Source: Flavobacterium indicum GPTSA100-9 = DSM 17447 (GTDB lineage Bacteria > Bacteroidota > Bacteroidia > Flavobacteriales > Flavobacteriaceae). Taken from it: a DNA stretch of 64,000 nt. The position numbers and the translations under genes are program-made. The stretch spans positions 2,232,001 to 2,296,000 of the forward strand of contig NC_017025.1 of assembly GCF_000455605.1 (NCBI RefSeq), read 5' to 3'. Under the pieces are notes generated by a model, which saw only the letters and a list, made by a program, of their open reading frames with translations, had not been told where the DNA came from and searched no databases. Below are positions 25,943 through 35,315 of the stretch, in pieces. How positions within the stretch are numbered: position 1 is the stretch's first letter; each line of letters starts with the position of its first letter.

Positions 25943-27193
25943 ATGAAAAACTATACTCCAAAAGAACGAATAAAACATTTATTTTCATTACCTGTAATTA
26001 TAGCTGCCTTAGGCTATTTTGTAGATATTTATGATTTATTATTATTTGGAATTGTTCGAGTTCCAAGTTTAGAAACACTGCATTTAGACGTTGACCAAGT
26101 AGGCACTTTAATAATCAATTGGCAAATGAGTGGTTTACTCATTGGAGGTATTCTTTGGGGAATACTAGGCGATAAAAAAGGACGACTTTCAGTATTGTTT
26201 GGCTCTATTTTAGTGTATTCCCTTGCCAACATTATGTGTGGTTTTTTACCACAATTACCCCAAGAAAATATCATTGGAATTTATGCTGCATTACGTTTTA
26301 TAGCTGGTATTGGATTAGCCGGAGAGTTAGGAGCAGGTATAACTTTAGTTTCTGAATCATTACCTAAAGATTTAAGAGCAATAGGAACATCTATAGTCGC
26401 CGGGTTTGGATTATTAGGCGCTGTAGCAGCACAACTTTCTGTTCAATTAGCCTCGAATTGGACTATCGCCTATTTTATTGGAGGCGCTATGGGATTGGCT
26501 TTATTAATTCTTAGAATTAGCGTTTCAGAATCGGGGATTTATAAAGAAATCGAACACGATAAATCTGTTAAAAAAGGGAATTTCATTCTATTTTTCACCA
26601 ATAAAGAACGATTTTTAAAATATATAAAGTGCATTTTTATAGGTTTACCTACTTGGTATTGCATTGGAATTTTAGCGGTAATGGCGAATCAATTTGCCCC
26701 CGCTATGGGAATTGAAAAATTAGAACCCGGTAAGGCTATTATGTGGGCATACATTGGTATTTCTGCAGGAGATTTTTTAAGTGGATTTATATCCCATTAT
26801 TTTCATTCTCGAAAAAAAGCAATTCTTTACATGCTTTTATTCACTATTGTTGGTGTAGTACTATTATTAAGTGGAATGGCAAAAACAGAGGTTACTTATT
26901 ACTTTTTCTGTGTTTGGCTTGGACTAGGTACCGGCTATTGGGCAATGTTTGTAACTGTTGGCGCAGAACAATTTGGAACAAATATTAGAAGTACTGCTGC
27001 CACAACAATTCCGAATATGGTTCGTGGGCTATTACCCTTAATGCTTCTAGGATTCGATACTTTTAAAACCACCAATGGTGTAATTATTAGCGCATTAGTT
27101 GTTGGAATCATTGTTTTTTTCCTGGCTATTTATTCCACCTTAACCATACCTGAAACACACAATATTGAATTGAACTACAACGAAGAAAGTTAA
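25943..27193 (+). CDS. MFS transporter
   Basis: This 416-residue protein shows twelve membrane segments in two halves. The loop between helices 2 and 3 reads GGILWGILGDKKGRLSVLFGS, a clear major-facilitator motif A, and ELGAGITLVSESLPKDLRAIG lies after helix 4. A shorter motif is repeated at the matching point of the second half (FLSGFISHYFHSRKKA). The pattern resembles the sugar/aromatic acid:proton symporter branch, but the substrate cannot be read. It stands alone between its own -7 box and the tonB gene. Confidence 0.87.
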   Translation: MKNYTPKERIKHLFSLPVIIAALGYFVDIYDLLLFGIVRVPSLETLHLDVDQVGTLIINWQMSGLLIGGILWGILGDKKGRLSVLFGSILVYSLANIMCGFLPQLPQENIIGIYAALRFIAGIGLAGELGAGITLVSESLPKDLRAIGTSIVAGFGLLGAVAAQLSVQLASNWTIAYFIGGAMGLALLILRISVSESGIYKEIEHDKSVKKGNFILFFTNKERFLKYIKCIFIGLPTWYCIGILAVMANQFAPAMGIEKLEPGKAIMWAYIGISAGDFLSGFISHYFHSRKKAILYMLLFTIVGVVLLLSGMAKTEVTYYFFCVWLGLGTGYWAMFVTVGAEQFGTNIRSTAATTIPNMVRGLLPLMLLGFDTFKTTNGVIISALVVGIIVFFLAIYSTLTIPETHNIELNYNEES

Positions 27194-27298
27194 AATTTAT
27201 CATTTTTTCAAACTTTAACGAATTTCATTGAATTTTGGCACGATAATTTCATAAGGTTAATTAACTATTCGCAAGTATTAACCTTAAAAACTTATATT

Positions 27299-28123
27299 AT
27301 GTCAAATTTTAACGTACAAAAAGACAGTTGGCTTGAACTTGTTTTTGAAGATAAAAACAAAGCCTATGGCGCGTATCAATTAAGAAAAGAAAACGACACT
27401 ACTACCTTAAAAGCTTTATTTTTCGCGATAGTTTTAGTTGCCTCAGGAGTTGGTTTACTTTCATTTACAACTCCAAAAACAGAAACAAAACCACCAATTG
27501 TAGGTCCAACTTTAGAACCCTCTGTTGTTTATGTTGAACCCAAAAACGACCAACCGAAAGAGGAAGAAAATTTTGGAAAAGAAAACACTAAAAAGAATGA
27601 TACTCCTAAACCAAGTGACATTCCGGAAATAGTGAATATCAATACTACAAAACCTGATATCCCAACAAATAACTTACCTTACAATCCTAATGGAACAGAA
27701 AACGGAGGAAATAATGGAACTGAAGGCAACCCTAGTAAACCAAATCTAGGAAATAATGAAAACCCAGAAGGTGGAAATGGTGGAAACGGCACAAATTCAA
27801 ATCCCGTTAATATTTTAACAGAAGGCGCAAGTTTTCCTGGAGGAATAGATAAATTTAGAACACTAGTTGCTGAAAAATTCAAGACTCCAGATGAATTTGA
27901 TAAAGATTTCCTAACCTTCGAATTGGCGTTCATAATTGAAGAAGACGGAAGTATGTCTGATATCAGAATGATTAGTAAAGCAGACAAAGCATTAGAAAAA
28001 GAAGCAATTCGGGTTTTAAAATCAATCTCAAAAAAATGGACGCCTGGAAAAGTAAACGGTGTACCTGTTAAAAGTGAGAAAACAATGAAAATCAAAATTG
28101 ATTTAAGAGAAATTGAAGAATAA
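27299..28123 (+). CDS. Energy transducer TonB
   Basis: This 274-residue protein transfers inner-membrane energy to outer-membrane receptors. It has a cytosolic N-terminus with DKNKAYGAYQLRK, typical of Bacteroidota TonB, one membrane anchor (ALFFAIVLVASGVGLLSF), and a long periplasmic linker rich in Pro, Asn and Gly (about residues 60-175). The C-terminal domain begins near PGGIDKFRTLVAEKF and has ELAFIIEEDGSMSDIRMIS and LKSISKKWTPGKVNGVPVKS. No exbB or exbD gene is nearby. A strong terminator follows, so it is probably transcribed alone. Confidence 0.9.
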   Translation: MSNFNVQKDSWLELVFEDKNKAYGAYQLRKENDTTTLKALFFAIVLVASGVGLLSFTTPKTETKPPIVGPTLEPSVVYVEPKNDQPKEEENFGKENTKKNDTPKPSDIPEIVNINTTKPDIPTNNLPYNPNGTENGGNNGTEGNPSKPNLGNNENPEGGNGGNGTNSNPVNILTEGASFPGGIDKFRTLVAEKFKTPDEFDKDFLTFELAFIIEEDGSMSDIRMISKADKALEKEAIRVLKSISKKWTPGKVNGVPVKSEKTMKIKIDLREIEE

Positions 28124-28145
28124 ATTGGGTTTATATTAATTCTAG

Positions 28146-28180
28146 AACCACAAAGTGATGATCATTTTGTGGTTTTTTTA
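28146..28180 (+). terminator. Intrinsic terminator after tonB
   Basis: Inverted repeat AACCACAAAGTGAT / ATCATTTTGTGGTT (one G-U pair) ends in a run of seven T. Confidence 0.83.
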
Positions 28181-28235
28181 ATTTTTAATTAACAATTTTC
28201 CATTTTTCAACATTAGAAATCTAATTTTCAAGTTG

Positions 28236-28243
28236 TATCTTTG
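28236..28243 (+). promoter_or_regulatory. -7 box upstream of lipA
   Basis: TATCTTTG matches TANNTTTG, 15 bp before the ATG; no clear -33 box. Confidence 0.55.
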
Positions 28244-28258
28244 TAGTTCAAATTTAAA

Positions 28259-29131
28259 ATGAGCATGGCTACAGAAAATGTTTTTCCTCCTCAACCCAAA
28301 CCAAAATGGTTGCGTGTAAAATTACCCACTGGGCAAAAATATACCGAATTAAGAGGTTTAGTTGACAAATACAAACTAAACACCATTTGTACCTCTGGAA
28401 GCTGCCCAAATATGGGTGAATGTTGGGGGGAAGGAACCGCAACTTTTATGATTTTAGGAAATATTTGCACGCGTTCTTGCGGCTTTTGTGGTGTAAAAAC
28501 GGGAAGACCAGAAGATGTGGATTGGGAAGAACCAGAAAAAGTGGCTCGATCAATTAAATTAATGAACATTAAGCATGCCGTAATAACTAGTGTGGATAGA
28601 GATGACATAAAAGACATGGGATCTATTATTTGGGCGGAAACGGTAAAAGCCATCCGAAGAATGAACCCCACTACCACTTTAGAAACTTTGATACCAGACT
28701 TCCAAGGTAATCACAAAATTATTGATAGGATTGTTGCTGTAGCGCCTGAAGTGGTTTCTCATAACATGGAAACTGTGAAACGTTTAACGCGTGAAGTTCG
28801 TATTCAAGCTAAATACGAAAGAAGCTTAGACGTTCTTCGCTACTTAAAAGAACAAGGCATTAAGAGAACAAAATCTGGTATTATGTTAGGCCTAGGTGAA
28901 ACCGAAGAAGAAGTAATTGAAACTTTACATGATTTGGCAGCAGCAAAAGTTGACATTGTAACTATTGGTCAATATTTACAACCCAGCAAAAAACACTTGC
29001 CTGTAAAAGAATTTATTACTCCAGAACAATTTGCTAAATACGAACAAATTGGAAAAGATTTAGGTTTTAGGCATGTAGAAAGTGGCGCGTTGGTTCGTTC
29101 CTCATATCATGCTGAAAAACACATACATTAA
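28259..29131 (+). CDS. lipA: Lipoyl synthase
   Basis: This 290-residue radical-SAM enzyme inserts two sulfur atoms into octanoyl groups bound to lipoyl domains. Both iron-sulfur clusters are marked: the auxiliary cluster by [12 protein letters not shown] and the radical-SAM cluster by CTRSCGFC (CxxxCxxC). [11 protein letters not shown] and the terminal [15 protein letters not shown] (the RSSY motif whose Ser binds the auxiliary cluster) are present. The N-terminus is short, as expected for a bacterial enzyme. The downstream gap gene starts 36 bp later and may be co-transcribed. Confidence 0.96.
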   Translation: MSMATENVFPPQPKPKWLRVKLPTGQKYTELRGLVDKYKLNTICTSGSCPNMGECWGEGTATFMILGNICTRSCGFCGVKTGRPEDVDWEEPEKVARSIKLMNIKHAVITSVDRDDIKDMGSIIWAETVKAIRRMNPTTTLETLIPDFQGNHKIIDRIVAVAPEVVSHNMETVKRLTREVRIQAKYERSLDVLRYLKEQGIKRTKSGIMLGLGETEEEVIETLHDLAAAKVDIVTIGQYLQPSKKHLPVKEFITPEQFAKYEQIGKDLGFRHVESGALVRSSYHAEKHIH

Positions 29132-29167
29132 ACAATTTATTTAACCTTTAAAAGTTAAAATACAATA

Positions 29168-30178
29168 TTGAACACAAGTAAAAAAACAAGAATTGCCATC
29201 AATGGTTTTGGACGAATAGGACGAAACTTATTCCGATTACTGCTGAATCATCCTTCAATAGAAATTGTAGCCATCAATGATATAGCAGACCTAAAAACCA
29301 TGAGTCACTTGATAAAGTACGACAGTATTCATGGTGTTTTGCAGGAAGATGTTTCGTTTGATGAAAATCACTTAATCGTGGCACATCAAAAATTTGTTTT
29401 TTTACATGAAAAAGAAATAAACCAGTTACCTTGGAATAAACTAGCTATTGATGTTGTAGTAGAAGCAACGGGTAAATTCAAAACATTTGAATTGGCTAAT
29501 CAACACATTGTTGCAGGATCAAAAAAAGTGCTCCTTTCTGCCCCACCTGAAGACGACAAAATAAAGACAGTTGTTTTAGGCGTAAATGAATCGATTATAG
29601 ATGGTACGGAAAAAATTATCTCAAATGCAAGTTGTACAACAAACAATGCTGCACCCATGATAAAAGTTATTCAGGAGCTTTGTGAAATTGAACAAGCCTA
29701 TATTACCACTGTACACTCCTATACTACCGATCAAAGTTTACACGATCAACCTCATAAAGATTTACGCAGAGCAAGAGGTGCTGCGCAATCCATAGTTCCT
29801 ACAACGACAGGAGCTGCAAAAGCCTTGACAAAAATATTCCCTGAATTAGAAGGGAAAATTGGCGGTTGTGGCATACGTGTACCAGTACCCGATGGCTCTT
29901 TAACTGACATCACATTCAACGTAAAAAGAGAAGTTTCTATAGAAGAAATCAATTTAGCCTTTAAAAAAGCTTCAGAAACTAATTTAAAAAACATAATTGC
30001 CTACACGGAAGACCCAATTGTTTCAGTTGATATTATCGGAAACAAAAACTCTTGTTTATTTGATGCACAACTTACATCTGTCATAGATAAAATGGTAAAA
30101 ATTGTAGGATGGTACGATAACGAAATTGGTTATTCTTCACGTATTATTGATTTAATTGTTTTTATATCAAAAAAATAA
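29168..30178 (+). CDS. gap: Glyceraldehyde-3-phosphate dehydrogenase, type I
   Basis: This 336-residue enzyme oxidises glyceraldehyde-3-phosphate to 1,3-bisphosphoglycerate with NAD(P). The Rossmann start INGFGRIGRNLFRLL and the active site SNASCTTNNAAPM with the catalytic Cys are clear; HSYTTDQSLHDQPHKDLRRARGAAQ and GWYDNEIGYSSRIIDL complete the family pattern. The only suitable start is TTG. The sequence SSKKV-type turn is replaced by GSKKVLLSAPPEDDKIKTVV. It could instead be a paralog used for gluconeogenesis or erythrose-4-phosphate; sequence alone does not decide. Confidence 0.9.
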   Translation: MNTSKKTRIAINGFGRIGRNLFRLLLNHPSIEIVAINDIADLKTMSHLIKYDSIHGVLQEDVSFDENHLIVAHQKFVFLHEKEINQLPWNKLAIDVVVEATGKFKTFELANQHIVAGSKKVLLSAPPEDDKIKTVVLGVNESIIDGTEKIISNASCTTNNAAPMIKVIQELCEIEQAYITTVHSYTTDQSLHDQPHKDLRRARGAAQSIVPTTTGAAKALTKIFPELEGKIGGCGIRVPVPDGSLTDITFNVKREVSIEEINLAFKKASETNLKNIIAYTEDPIVSVDIIGNKNSCLFDAQLTSVIDKMVKIVGWYDNEIGYSSRIIDLIVFISKK

Positions 30179-30226
30179 GTATTACATTTATACTTTTTAC
30201 AAGTAAAGGTAAGTTTTATTACAAGA

Positions 30227-32395
30227 ATGAAAAAAATACTAATCTTATTTTATTTTATAACACTTTTTTCTTTTTCCCAAGAAAAAAAGGTACCTCAAGA
30301 TAGTATAGATTATTATTTAGAATTGGCAAGTTTTAATGCTGAAGACAAACTGCAAACAGAAAAAGCAATTAAATATACAAACAAGGCAATTTCCTTCGCA
30401 AAAAATATAAAAAATGAATTAAAACTTCATGATTCCTATTACTTTTTAGGCACTATTTATTATCAAAATAATAAATTTGAAGACGCCATTTTTTATTTTA
30501 TTCGTTGTACCAATTTTTATCAAAGTAACAAATTAATAACTGCAAAATTAGCAAAATCATACTACTCATTAGGGTTATGTTATTTAGCTAAAAATAAAAT
30601 TAATTTAGCCAATACTTATTTCAATAAATCATACGATATTTATAATAATTTAAATATTTCAGACGCTTTACAATTAGTTGAATTACAAAAAGGCCTATCT
30701 TTAAAAGCAGCCAAAAAATACGATGAAGCTTTAAGTATTTTTAAACGAATTGGCACTCAAAATGCGGATTATGAAAATGCAAAACTAGAAGCCTATTTTC
30801 AAGTATCAGCTATTTATTCCATTCAAAAAAAATACAGTCATGCATACTCTGCAATAAAAAAAGCTTTTGATATTGCTGAAAAGAATAATAATTCATTAGC
30901 TAAAAATAAAATTTTAAATCAGTTAATTTTTCTTGCTGAAAAGAATGATGATTTTAAATCTGCTAACCAATATTTAAAAAAAATAATCCAACAAAAAGAC
31001 AAACCTTTATCATCAAATGAAGAATATATTCTAGACAAAAAGGATTATGACAATCAATTAGATTTAGTTGAAAAATTAGAACGAGAAAAGAAAGATCAAA
31101 TCAAATCGATTCGTTTTTCAAGATTAATTAGTATTTTAAGTATTGCTTTGATTTCAATATTATCATTATTAAGTTTTTCACTCTATAAAAACAATAAAAT
31201 CAGAAACAATACCTACCGATTATTACAAGAAAAAAACAAAGAACTAACCGAACAAAAAGAAAAAGCGGAACAAGCTTCTAAAGCTAGAGCTGAATTCTTA
31301 TCAACCGTGAGTCATGAATTACGAACACCATTAAATGCAATTAACGGCATCACGTACTTATTACTTCAAGAAAAACCAAAAGTAAGTCAATTAAACTATT
31401 TAAAATCATTAGAGTTTTCTGGAAATTACCTTCTAAACTTCATTAATGATATACTTGAAATCAACAGATTAGAATCAAACACAGTACAAGTTGAAAAAAT
31501 TAATTTCAACATTATTGAATTAATAGCGAACATTAAACAATCCTTTAACGAATTTATCCAAAAAAACAATGTGAATTTTCAAACGGAAATTGATTTAGAA
31601 GGAAATGAATATTTAATTGGTGATCCAACAAAATTGTCCCAAATTTTAATCAATTTAATTAACAATGCAATTAAATTCACAAAAAATGGAGACGTTTTAC
31701 TAAAAATTGGTACGACTAAAACAGATGATAAAAACATTACCTTATCTTTTGTAATAAAAGACACTGGAATTGGAATTCCTGATGATAAAATAGCTAATAT
31801 TTTTGATAGTTTCACTCAAGGTTCAGTTGAAATTAATAGAACTTTTGGAGGTACTGGATTAGGATTGTCTATTGTCAAAAAAATCATTGAATTATTAGGA
31901 AGCGATATTAAACTTGAAAGCATTCAAGGCAAAGGAAGTACCTTTAGTTTTGATTTGGTTTTTGAAAAATCTCCACTACTTGAAAACGAAACAATTAAGA
32001 GTAAAGAAGAAAACAACTTAGATTGCTTAAAAGATAAAAAAGTTTTACTAGTTGAAGACAATAAAATCAACCAAATGATTACCAAGAAAATGGTTGAAAA
32101 CAAAGGTATGATTTGCACTATAATAGATAATGGAGAAGATGCCATAACTGAAATGGCAAAAAACGATTATGATTTAGTACTTATGGACGTCCATTTACCA
32201 GGAATTAATGGAACAGAAGCTACTGAACAAATAAGAACATTCAATAATCATACTCCAATAATTGCATTAACTGCTATTTCATTAAATGAGAACAGAGAAA
32301 TGCTCTTATCTTTTGGTATGAATGATGTCATTACTAAACCATTTGAACCAGAGCATTTCTATAAAGTTATAGCTTCTTATTTAACTAACAATTAA
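30227..32395 (+). CDS. Hybrid sensor histidine kinase with N-terminal TPR sensor
   Basis: This 722-residue protein starts with a signal sequence (ILILFYFITLFSFSQ), then about 250 residues of TPR helices (DSYYFLGTIYYQNNKFEDA, SYYSLGLCYLAKNKINLA) likely in the periplasm. A membrane segment near residue 300-315 (LISILSIALISILSLLSF) leads to a coiled coil. The HisKA domain has SHELRTPLNAING with H363 as the phosphorylated His, and the ATPase domain has NLINNAIKFT, DTGIGIP and FGGTGLGLSI. A C-terminal receiver domain has the acceptor D654 in DLVLMDVHLPG. No partner response regulator is adjacent. Its 3' end overlaps the convergent phosphorylase gene by 15 bases. Confidence 0.9.
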   Translation: MKKILILFYFITLFSFSQEKKVPQDSIDYYLELASFNAEDKLQTEKAIKYTNKAISFAKNIKNELKLHDSYYFLGTIYYQNNKFEDAIFYFIRCTNFYQSNKLITAKLAKSYYSLGLCYLAKNKINLANTYFNKSYDIYNNLNISDALQLVELQKGLSLKAAKKYDEALSIFKRIGTQNADYENAKLEAYFQVSAIYSIQKKYSHAYSAIKKAFDIAEKNNNSLAKNKILNQLIFLAEKNDDFKSANQYLKKIIQQKDKPLSSNEEYILDKKDYDNQLDLVEKLEREKKDQIKSIRFSRLISILSIALISILSLLSFSLYKNNKIRNNTYRLLQEKNKELTEQKEKAEQASKARAEFLSTVSHELRTPLNAINGITYLLLQEKPKVSQLNYLKSLEFSGNYLLNFINDILEINRLESNTVQVEKINFNIIELIANIKQSFNEFIQKNNVNFQTEIDLEGNEYLIGDPTKLSQILINLINNAIKFTKNGDVLLKIGTTKTDDKNITLSFVIKDTGIGIPDDKIANIFDSFTQGSVEINRTFGGTGLGLSIVKKIIELLGSDIKLESIQGKGSTFSFDLVFEKSPLLENETIKSKEENNLDCLKDKKVLLVEDNKINQMITKKMVENKGMICTIIDNGEDAITEMAKNDYDLVLMDVHLPGINGTEATEQIRTFNNHTPIIALTAISLNENREMLLSFGMNDVITKPFEPEHFYKVIASYLTNN

Positions 32396-33193
32396 ATTTT
32401 TAATCAAATTACGAACATGAGGTTCAGCTTTTTTGGCTGCTTGCAACACTTCTTCATGATTAACGGCTTCAATTTCTTCTTCATTTCCCATATCTGTAAT
32501 GACAGAAATACCAAAACAGTTTAAATCCATATGACGTGCTACAATTACTTCAGGAACAGTAGACATTCCAACACAATCCGCTCCCACATTTTTAACATAT
32601 TTGTATTCTGCTAAAGTTTCAAAAGTTGGACCTTGTAATGCTAAATAAATCCCTTCTTTTACCTCAATATTTAAATTTAAAGCAATTTCTTTAGCCTTAG
32701 CAATTAAAGATTTTTTATACGGCTCACTCATATTTACAAAACGAGGACCAAAACGCTCATCGTTGTGTCCACGTAACGGATGATCAGGAATCATATTAAT
32801 ATGATCTTTGATAATCATTACATCACCTACTTTAAAAGTTGGATTTACTCCCCCAGACGCATTGGAAACTATTAATAATTGTATCCCTAAATAGTTCATT
32901 ACACGAACGGGGAATGTTACTTGTTTGCTATCATAGCCTTCATAATAATGAAATCTGCCTTGCATAGCAACAACTTTCTTCTCCCCTACTTTCCCAAAAA
33001 CAAGCGCACCCTTATGTCCTTGAACGGTTGAAATTGGAAAATTAGGAATGTCTTTATATTCAACCACAAATTCAATTGCAATATCTTCAACAAAATTACC
33101 TAAACCAGAGCCTAATATTACCCCAAACTCAGGATTATAATTTTTAGTTTTTTCATTTAAAAACGCAACAGTTTCTTGAACCTTATCCCACAT
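32381..33193 (-). CDS. punA: Purine-nucleoside phosphorylase, trimeric type
   Basis: This 270-residue enzyme splits purine nucleosides with phosphate for purine salvage. GVILGSGLGNFVEDI is the N-terminal phosphate site, QGRFHYYEGYDSKQVTFPVRV carries the His and Tyr of the active site, and VSNASGGVNPTFKVGDVM with IKDHINMIPDHPLRG is typical of the trimeric PNP-I family (mammalian PNP, bacterial PunA) and not of hexameric DeoD. VGMSTVPEVIVARH with the conserved Glu/Asn region ends the active site. Its start overlaps the end of lpxK by 11 bases, so the two form a unit. Confidence 0.92.
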   Translation of the reverse strand: MWDKVQETVAFLNEKTKNYNPEFGVILGSGLGNFVEDIAIEFVVEYKDIPNFPISTVQGHKGALVFGKVGEKKVVAMQGRFHYYEGYDSKQVTFPVRVMNYLGIQLLIVSNASGGVNPTFKVGDVMIIKDHINMIPDHPLRGHNDERFGPRFVNMSEPYKKSLIAKAKEIALNLNIEVKEGIYLALQGPTFETLAEYKYVKNVGADCVGMSTVPEVIVARHMDLNCFGISVITDMGNEEEIEAVNHEEVLQAAKKAEPHVRNLIKNLIVS

Positions 33194-34178
33194 AATTTTT
33201 TATTTTTTGATTAAACTCTGATTCACTTTCTAAAAATCGAACCAAAATAGGTAAATAAAATAAATTGAATTGAATTTTATCTTTTAATCGGACATAATCT
33301 TTTTCAGTAGTTACTATTGGTTTCGACTTTGCCCACTCCCTTAATTCTTCAACCTCAGCAGCTGTAAAATTATGATGATCCGAATATATTTTAATATGAT
33401 CTTTATCAGTTTTTACTTTTTCTATAAAATAATCTGGTTTAGCTATTCCGACTACAATCATCTTTTCTAGATTCTTAAAATCATTTAAAGTAACGGCTTG
33501 GTCTTTTCCATAAACATAGGTTTCATATGAAATGGAAGTAAAATATACTGGAACCTTAACATCAATTTTCTTTATCATTTTCAATCTTTCCTCTTTGGAC
33601 AAATCTTCAGGACATTTGGTTACAATTACAACATCAGCCCTTTTTTTCCCGATTGCAGATTCACGCAAATTACCAAAAGGCAAAATACAATCATTTACAA
33701 ATAAATCATCATAAGCTGTAAGCAAAATATAGAATCCGGCGTTTACTTTTCGATGTTGAAAGGCGTCGTCTAACAAAATTACATCTGGATTTACGTTTTG
33801 GATTAAAGTCTCAATCCCCGTTCTTCGATCTTCACAAACGGCGACTGAAATGGCTGGAAATTTTTCATGAATTTGAAAAGATTCGTCTCCTAAAACAGCC
33901 GCATTAACGTCTTTATTTGCTAACACAAATCCCTTTGATTGACGTTTATACCCTCTACTTAATACCGCTAATTTATACTGGTTCTTCAACAAGCGTATTA
34001 AATATTCCGTATGCGGTGTTTTACCCGTACCACCAACACTTAAATTTCCAATAGCAATAACTGGTAAATGATACGATGTACTTTTTAATAGTCCCCAATC
34101 AAAACATTTATTTCGTATATAAGTAACAATCCAATAGATAATAGCTACTGGAAAAAGTATTTTTCTTAATAAATTCAT
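33183..34178 (-). CDS. lpxK: Tetraacyldisaccharide 4'-kinase
   Basis: This 331-residue membrane-associated kinase phosphorylates the lipid A disaccharide precursor. A short N-terminal membrane helix (LFPVAIIYWIVTYIRN) is followed by the P-loop IGNLSVGGTGKTPHTEYLI and by LSRGYKRQSKGF. The Walker B-like DVILLDDAFQHRKV contains the conserved DDxxQHR. The C-terminal half has VVGIAKPDYFIE and TTEKDYVRL, both family-typical. It confirms a Gram-negative lipid A pathway. The gene diverges from the Nif3-like gene, and a weak -7-like element (TAACTTCG on the - strand) lies in the short gap. Confidence 0.93.
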   Translation of the reverse strand: MNLLRKILFPVAIIYWIVTYIRNKCFDWGLLKSTSYHLPVIAIGNLSVGGTGKTPHTEYLIRLLKNQYKLAVLSRGYKRQSKGFVLANKDVNAAVLGDESFQIHEKFPAISVAVCEDRRTGIETLIQNVNPDVILLDDAFQHRKVNAGFYILLTAYDDLFVNDCILPFGNLRESAIGKKRADVVIVTKCPEDLSKEERLKMIKKIDVKVPVYFTSISYETYVYGKDQAVTLNDFKNLEKMIVVGIAKPDYFIEKVKTDKDHIKIYSDHHNFTAAEVEELREWAKSKPIVTTEKDYVRLKDKIQFNLFYLPILVRFLESESEFNQKIKNYVG

Positions 34179-34199
34179 ACTACGAAGTTAGCATTTTTT

Positions 34200-34207
34200 T
34201 ATCTTTG
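34200..34207 (+). promoter_or_regulatory. -7 box upstream of the Nif3-like gene
   Basis: TATCTTTG matches TANNTTTG, 12 bp before the ATG at 34220. It overlaps a TTG that could otherwise serve as a start, which argues for the ATG. Confidence 0.55.
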
Positions 34208-34219
34208 GTAAAAAAAGTT

Positions 34220-35311
34220 ATGCAACTATCTTCTATACTTACTCATTTACAAAATTTAGCTCCGCTGGCTTATGCTGAAGACTTCGACAATGTGGGTTTA
34301 TTAACCAGTCACAACAATGAAATAACTGGAATTTTAGTAGCTCATGATGCCTTAGAGGAAGTCATAGACGAAGCCTTAGAAAAAAAATGCAATTTAGTAG
34401 TCTGCTTCCATCCCATTTTATTTTCGGGAATTAAAAAAATAACGGGTAAGAATTATGTGGAAAGAGCTCTAATTAAAGCAATTAAACATGATATCGCAAT
34501 TTATGCCATTCACACCGCTTTAGACAATCACCAAAAAGGCGTTAACAAAATATTTTGCAATGCTTTAGGATTAAAAAACACCAAAATATTAGTCCCAAAA
34601 GAACAATACATATACAAACTCGTTACCTATACGCAACCCGACAATGCTGATAAGTTACGAAATGCCTTATTTGATGCAGGTGCAGGCAGTATTGGAAATT
34701 ATGAATGTTGTAGCTTCAATTCAAAAGGTATTGGTACCTTCATGGGAAATGAAAACAGCAACCCAGAATATGGGGATCGTTTTGAATTTGTTGAAACAGA
34801 AGAAGTAAAAATTGAAGTTACTTTTGAAAAACACTTACAATCAAAAATTCTAAGTACTCTATTTAAAAATCATGTTTATGAAGAAGTTGCCTATGAAATT
34901 TACAAATTAGAAAACCCACATCAAAATATTGGATTAGGCATGGTTGGTGAGTTTGAAGAAGCGATGAGTGAACAAGATTTTCTACAATTCGTAAAAGATA
35001 AAATGCAATGTGGAGGAATTCGTCACAGTTCATTTTTGAATAAACCTATAAAAAAAGTAGCGGTATTAGGTGGTAGTGGAAGTTTCGCAATTAAAAACGC
35101 GATTGGTGTTCAAGCAGATGCATTTTTAACAGCTGATTTAAAATACCATCAATTTTATGAAGCCGAAAAACAGTTACTTTTAGCGGATATTGGACATTTT
35201 GAAAGTGAAAGATTTACAAAAAATTATATTGTTGATTATCTTAAAGAAAAAATCACTAATTTTGCAATCATTTTATCAGAAGTAAATACAAATCCGGTTA
35301 AATATTTTTAA
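34220..35311 (+). CDS. Nif3-like dinuclear metal centre hexameric protein (DUF34)
   Basis: This protein of about 363 residues starts QLSSILTHLQNLAPLAYAEDFDNVGLL, the classical opening of the Nif3/DUF34 family. The metal site is built from HPILFSG and HTALDNHQKGVN in the N-terminal half and ADLKYHQFYEAEKQLLLADIGHFESE in the C-terminal half. A central domain of about 120 residues (CutA-like insert) is present, as in long bacterial members. The biochemical role is not settled; a GTP cyclohydrolase-like or metal-insertion function has been proposed for the family. The downstream coiled-coil gene starts 4 bp after its stop. Confidence 0.88.
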   Translation: MQLSSILTHLQNLAPLAYAEDFDNVGLLTSHNNEITGILVAHDALEEVIDEALEKKCNLVVCFHPILFSGIKKITGKNYVERALIKAIKHDIAIYAIHTALDNHQKGVNKIFCNALGLKNTKILVPKEQYIYKLVTYTQPDNADKLRNALFDAGAGSIGNYECCSFNSKGIGTFMGNENSNPEYGDRFEFVETEEVKIEVTFEKHLQSKILSTLFKNHVYEEVAYEIYKLENPHQNIGLGMVGEFEEAMSEQDFLQFVKDKMQCGGIRHSSFLNKPIKKVAVLGGSGSFAIKNAIGVQADAFLTADLKYHQFYEAEKQLLLADIGHFESERFTKNYIVDYLKEKITNFAIILSEVNTNPVKYF

Positions 35312-35315
35312 CACT

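Noticed and set aside
34205-34219. Longer TTG start of the Nif3-like gene.
   Set aside because: The TTG is part of the promoter box TATCTTTG, and the ATG at 34220 gives the normal family start.
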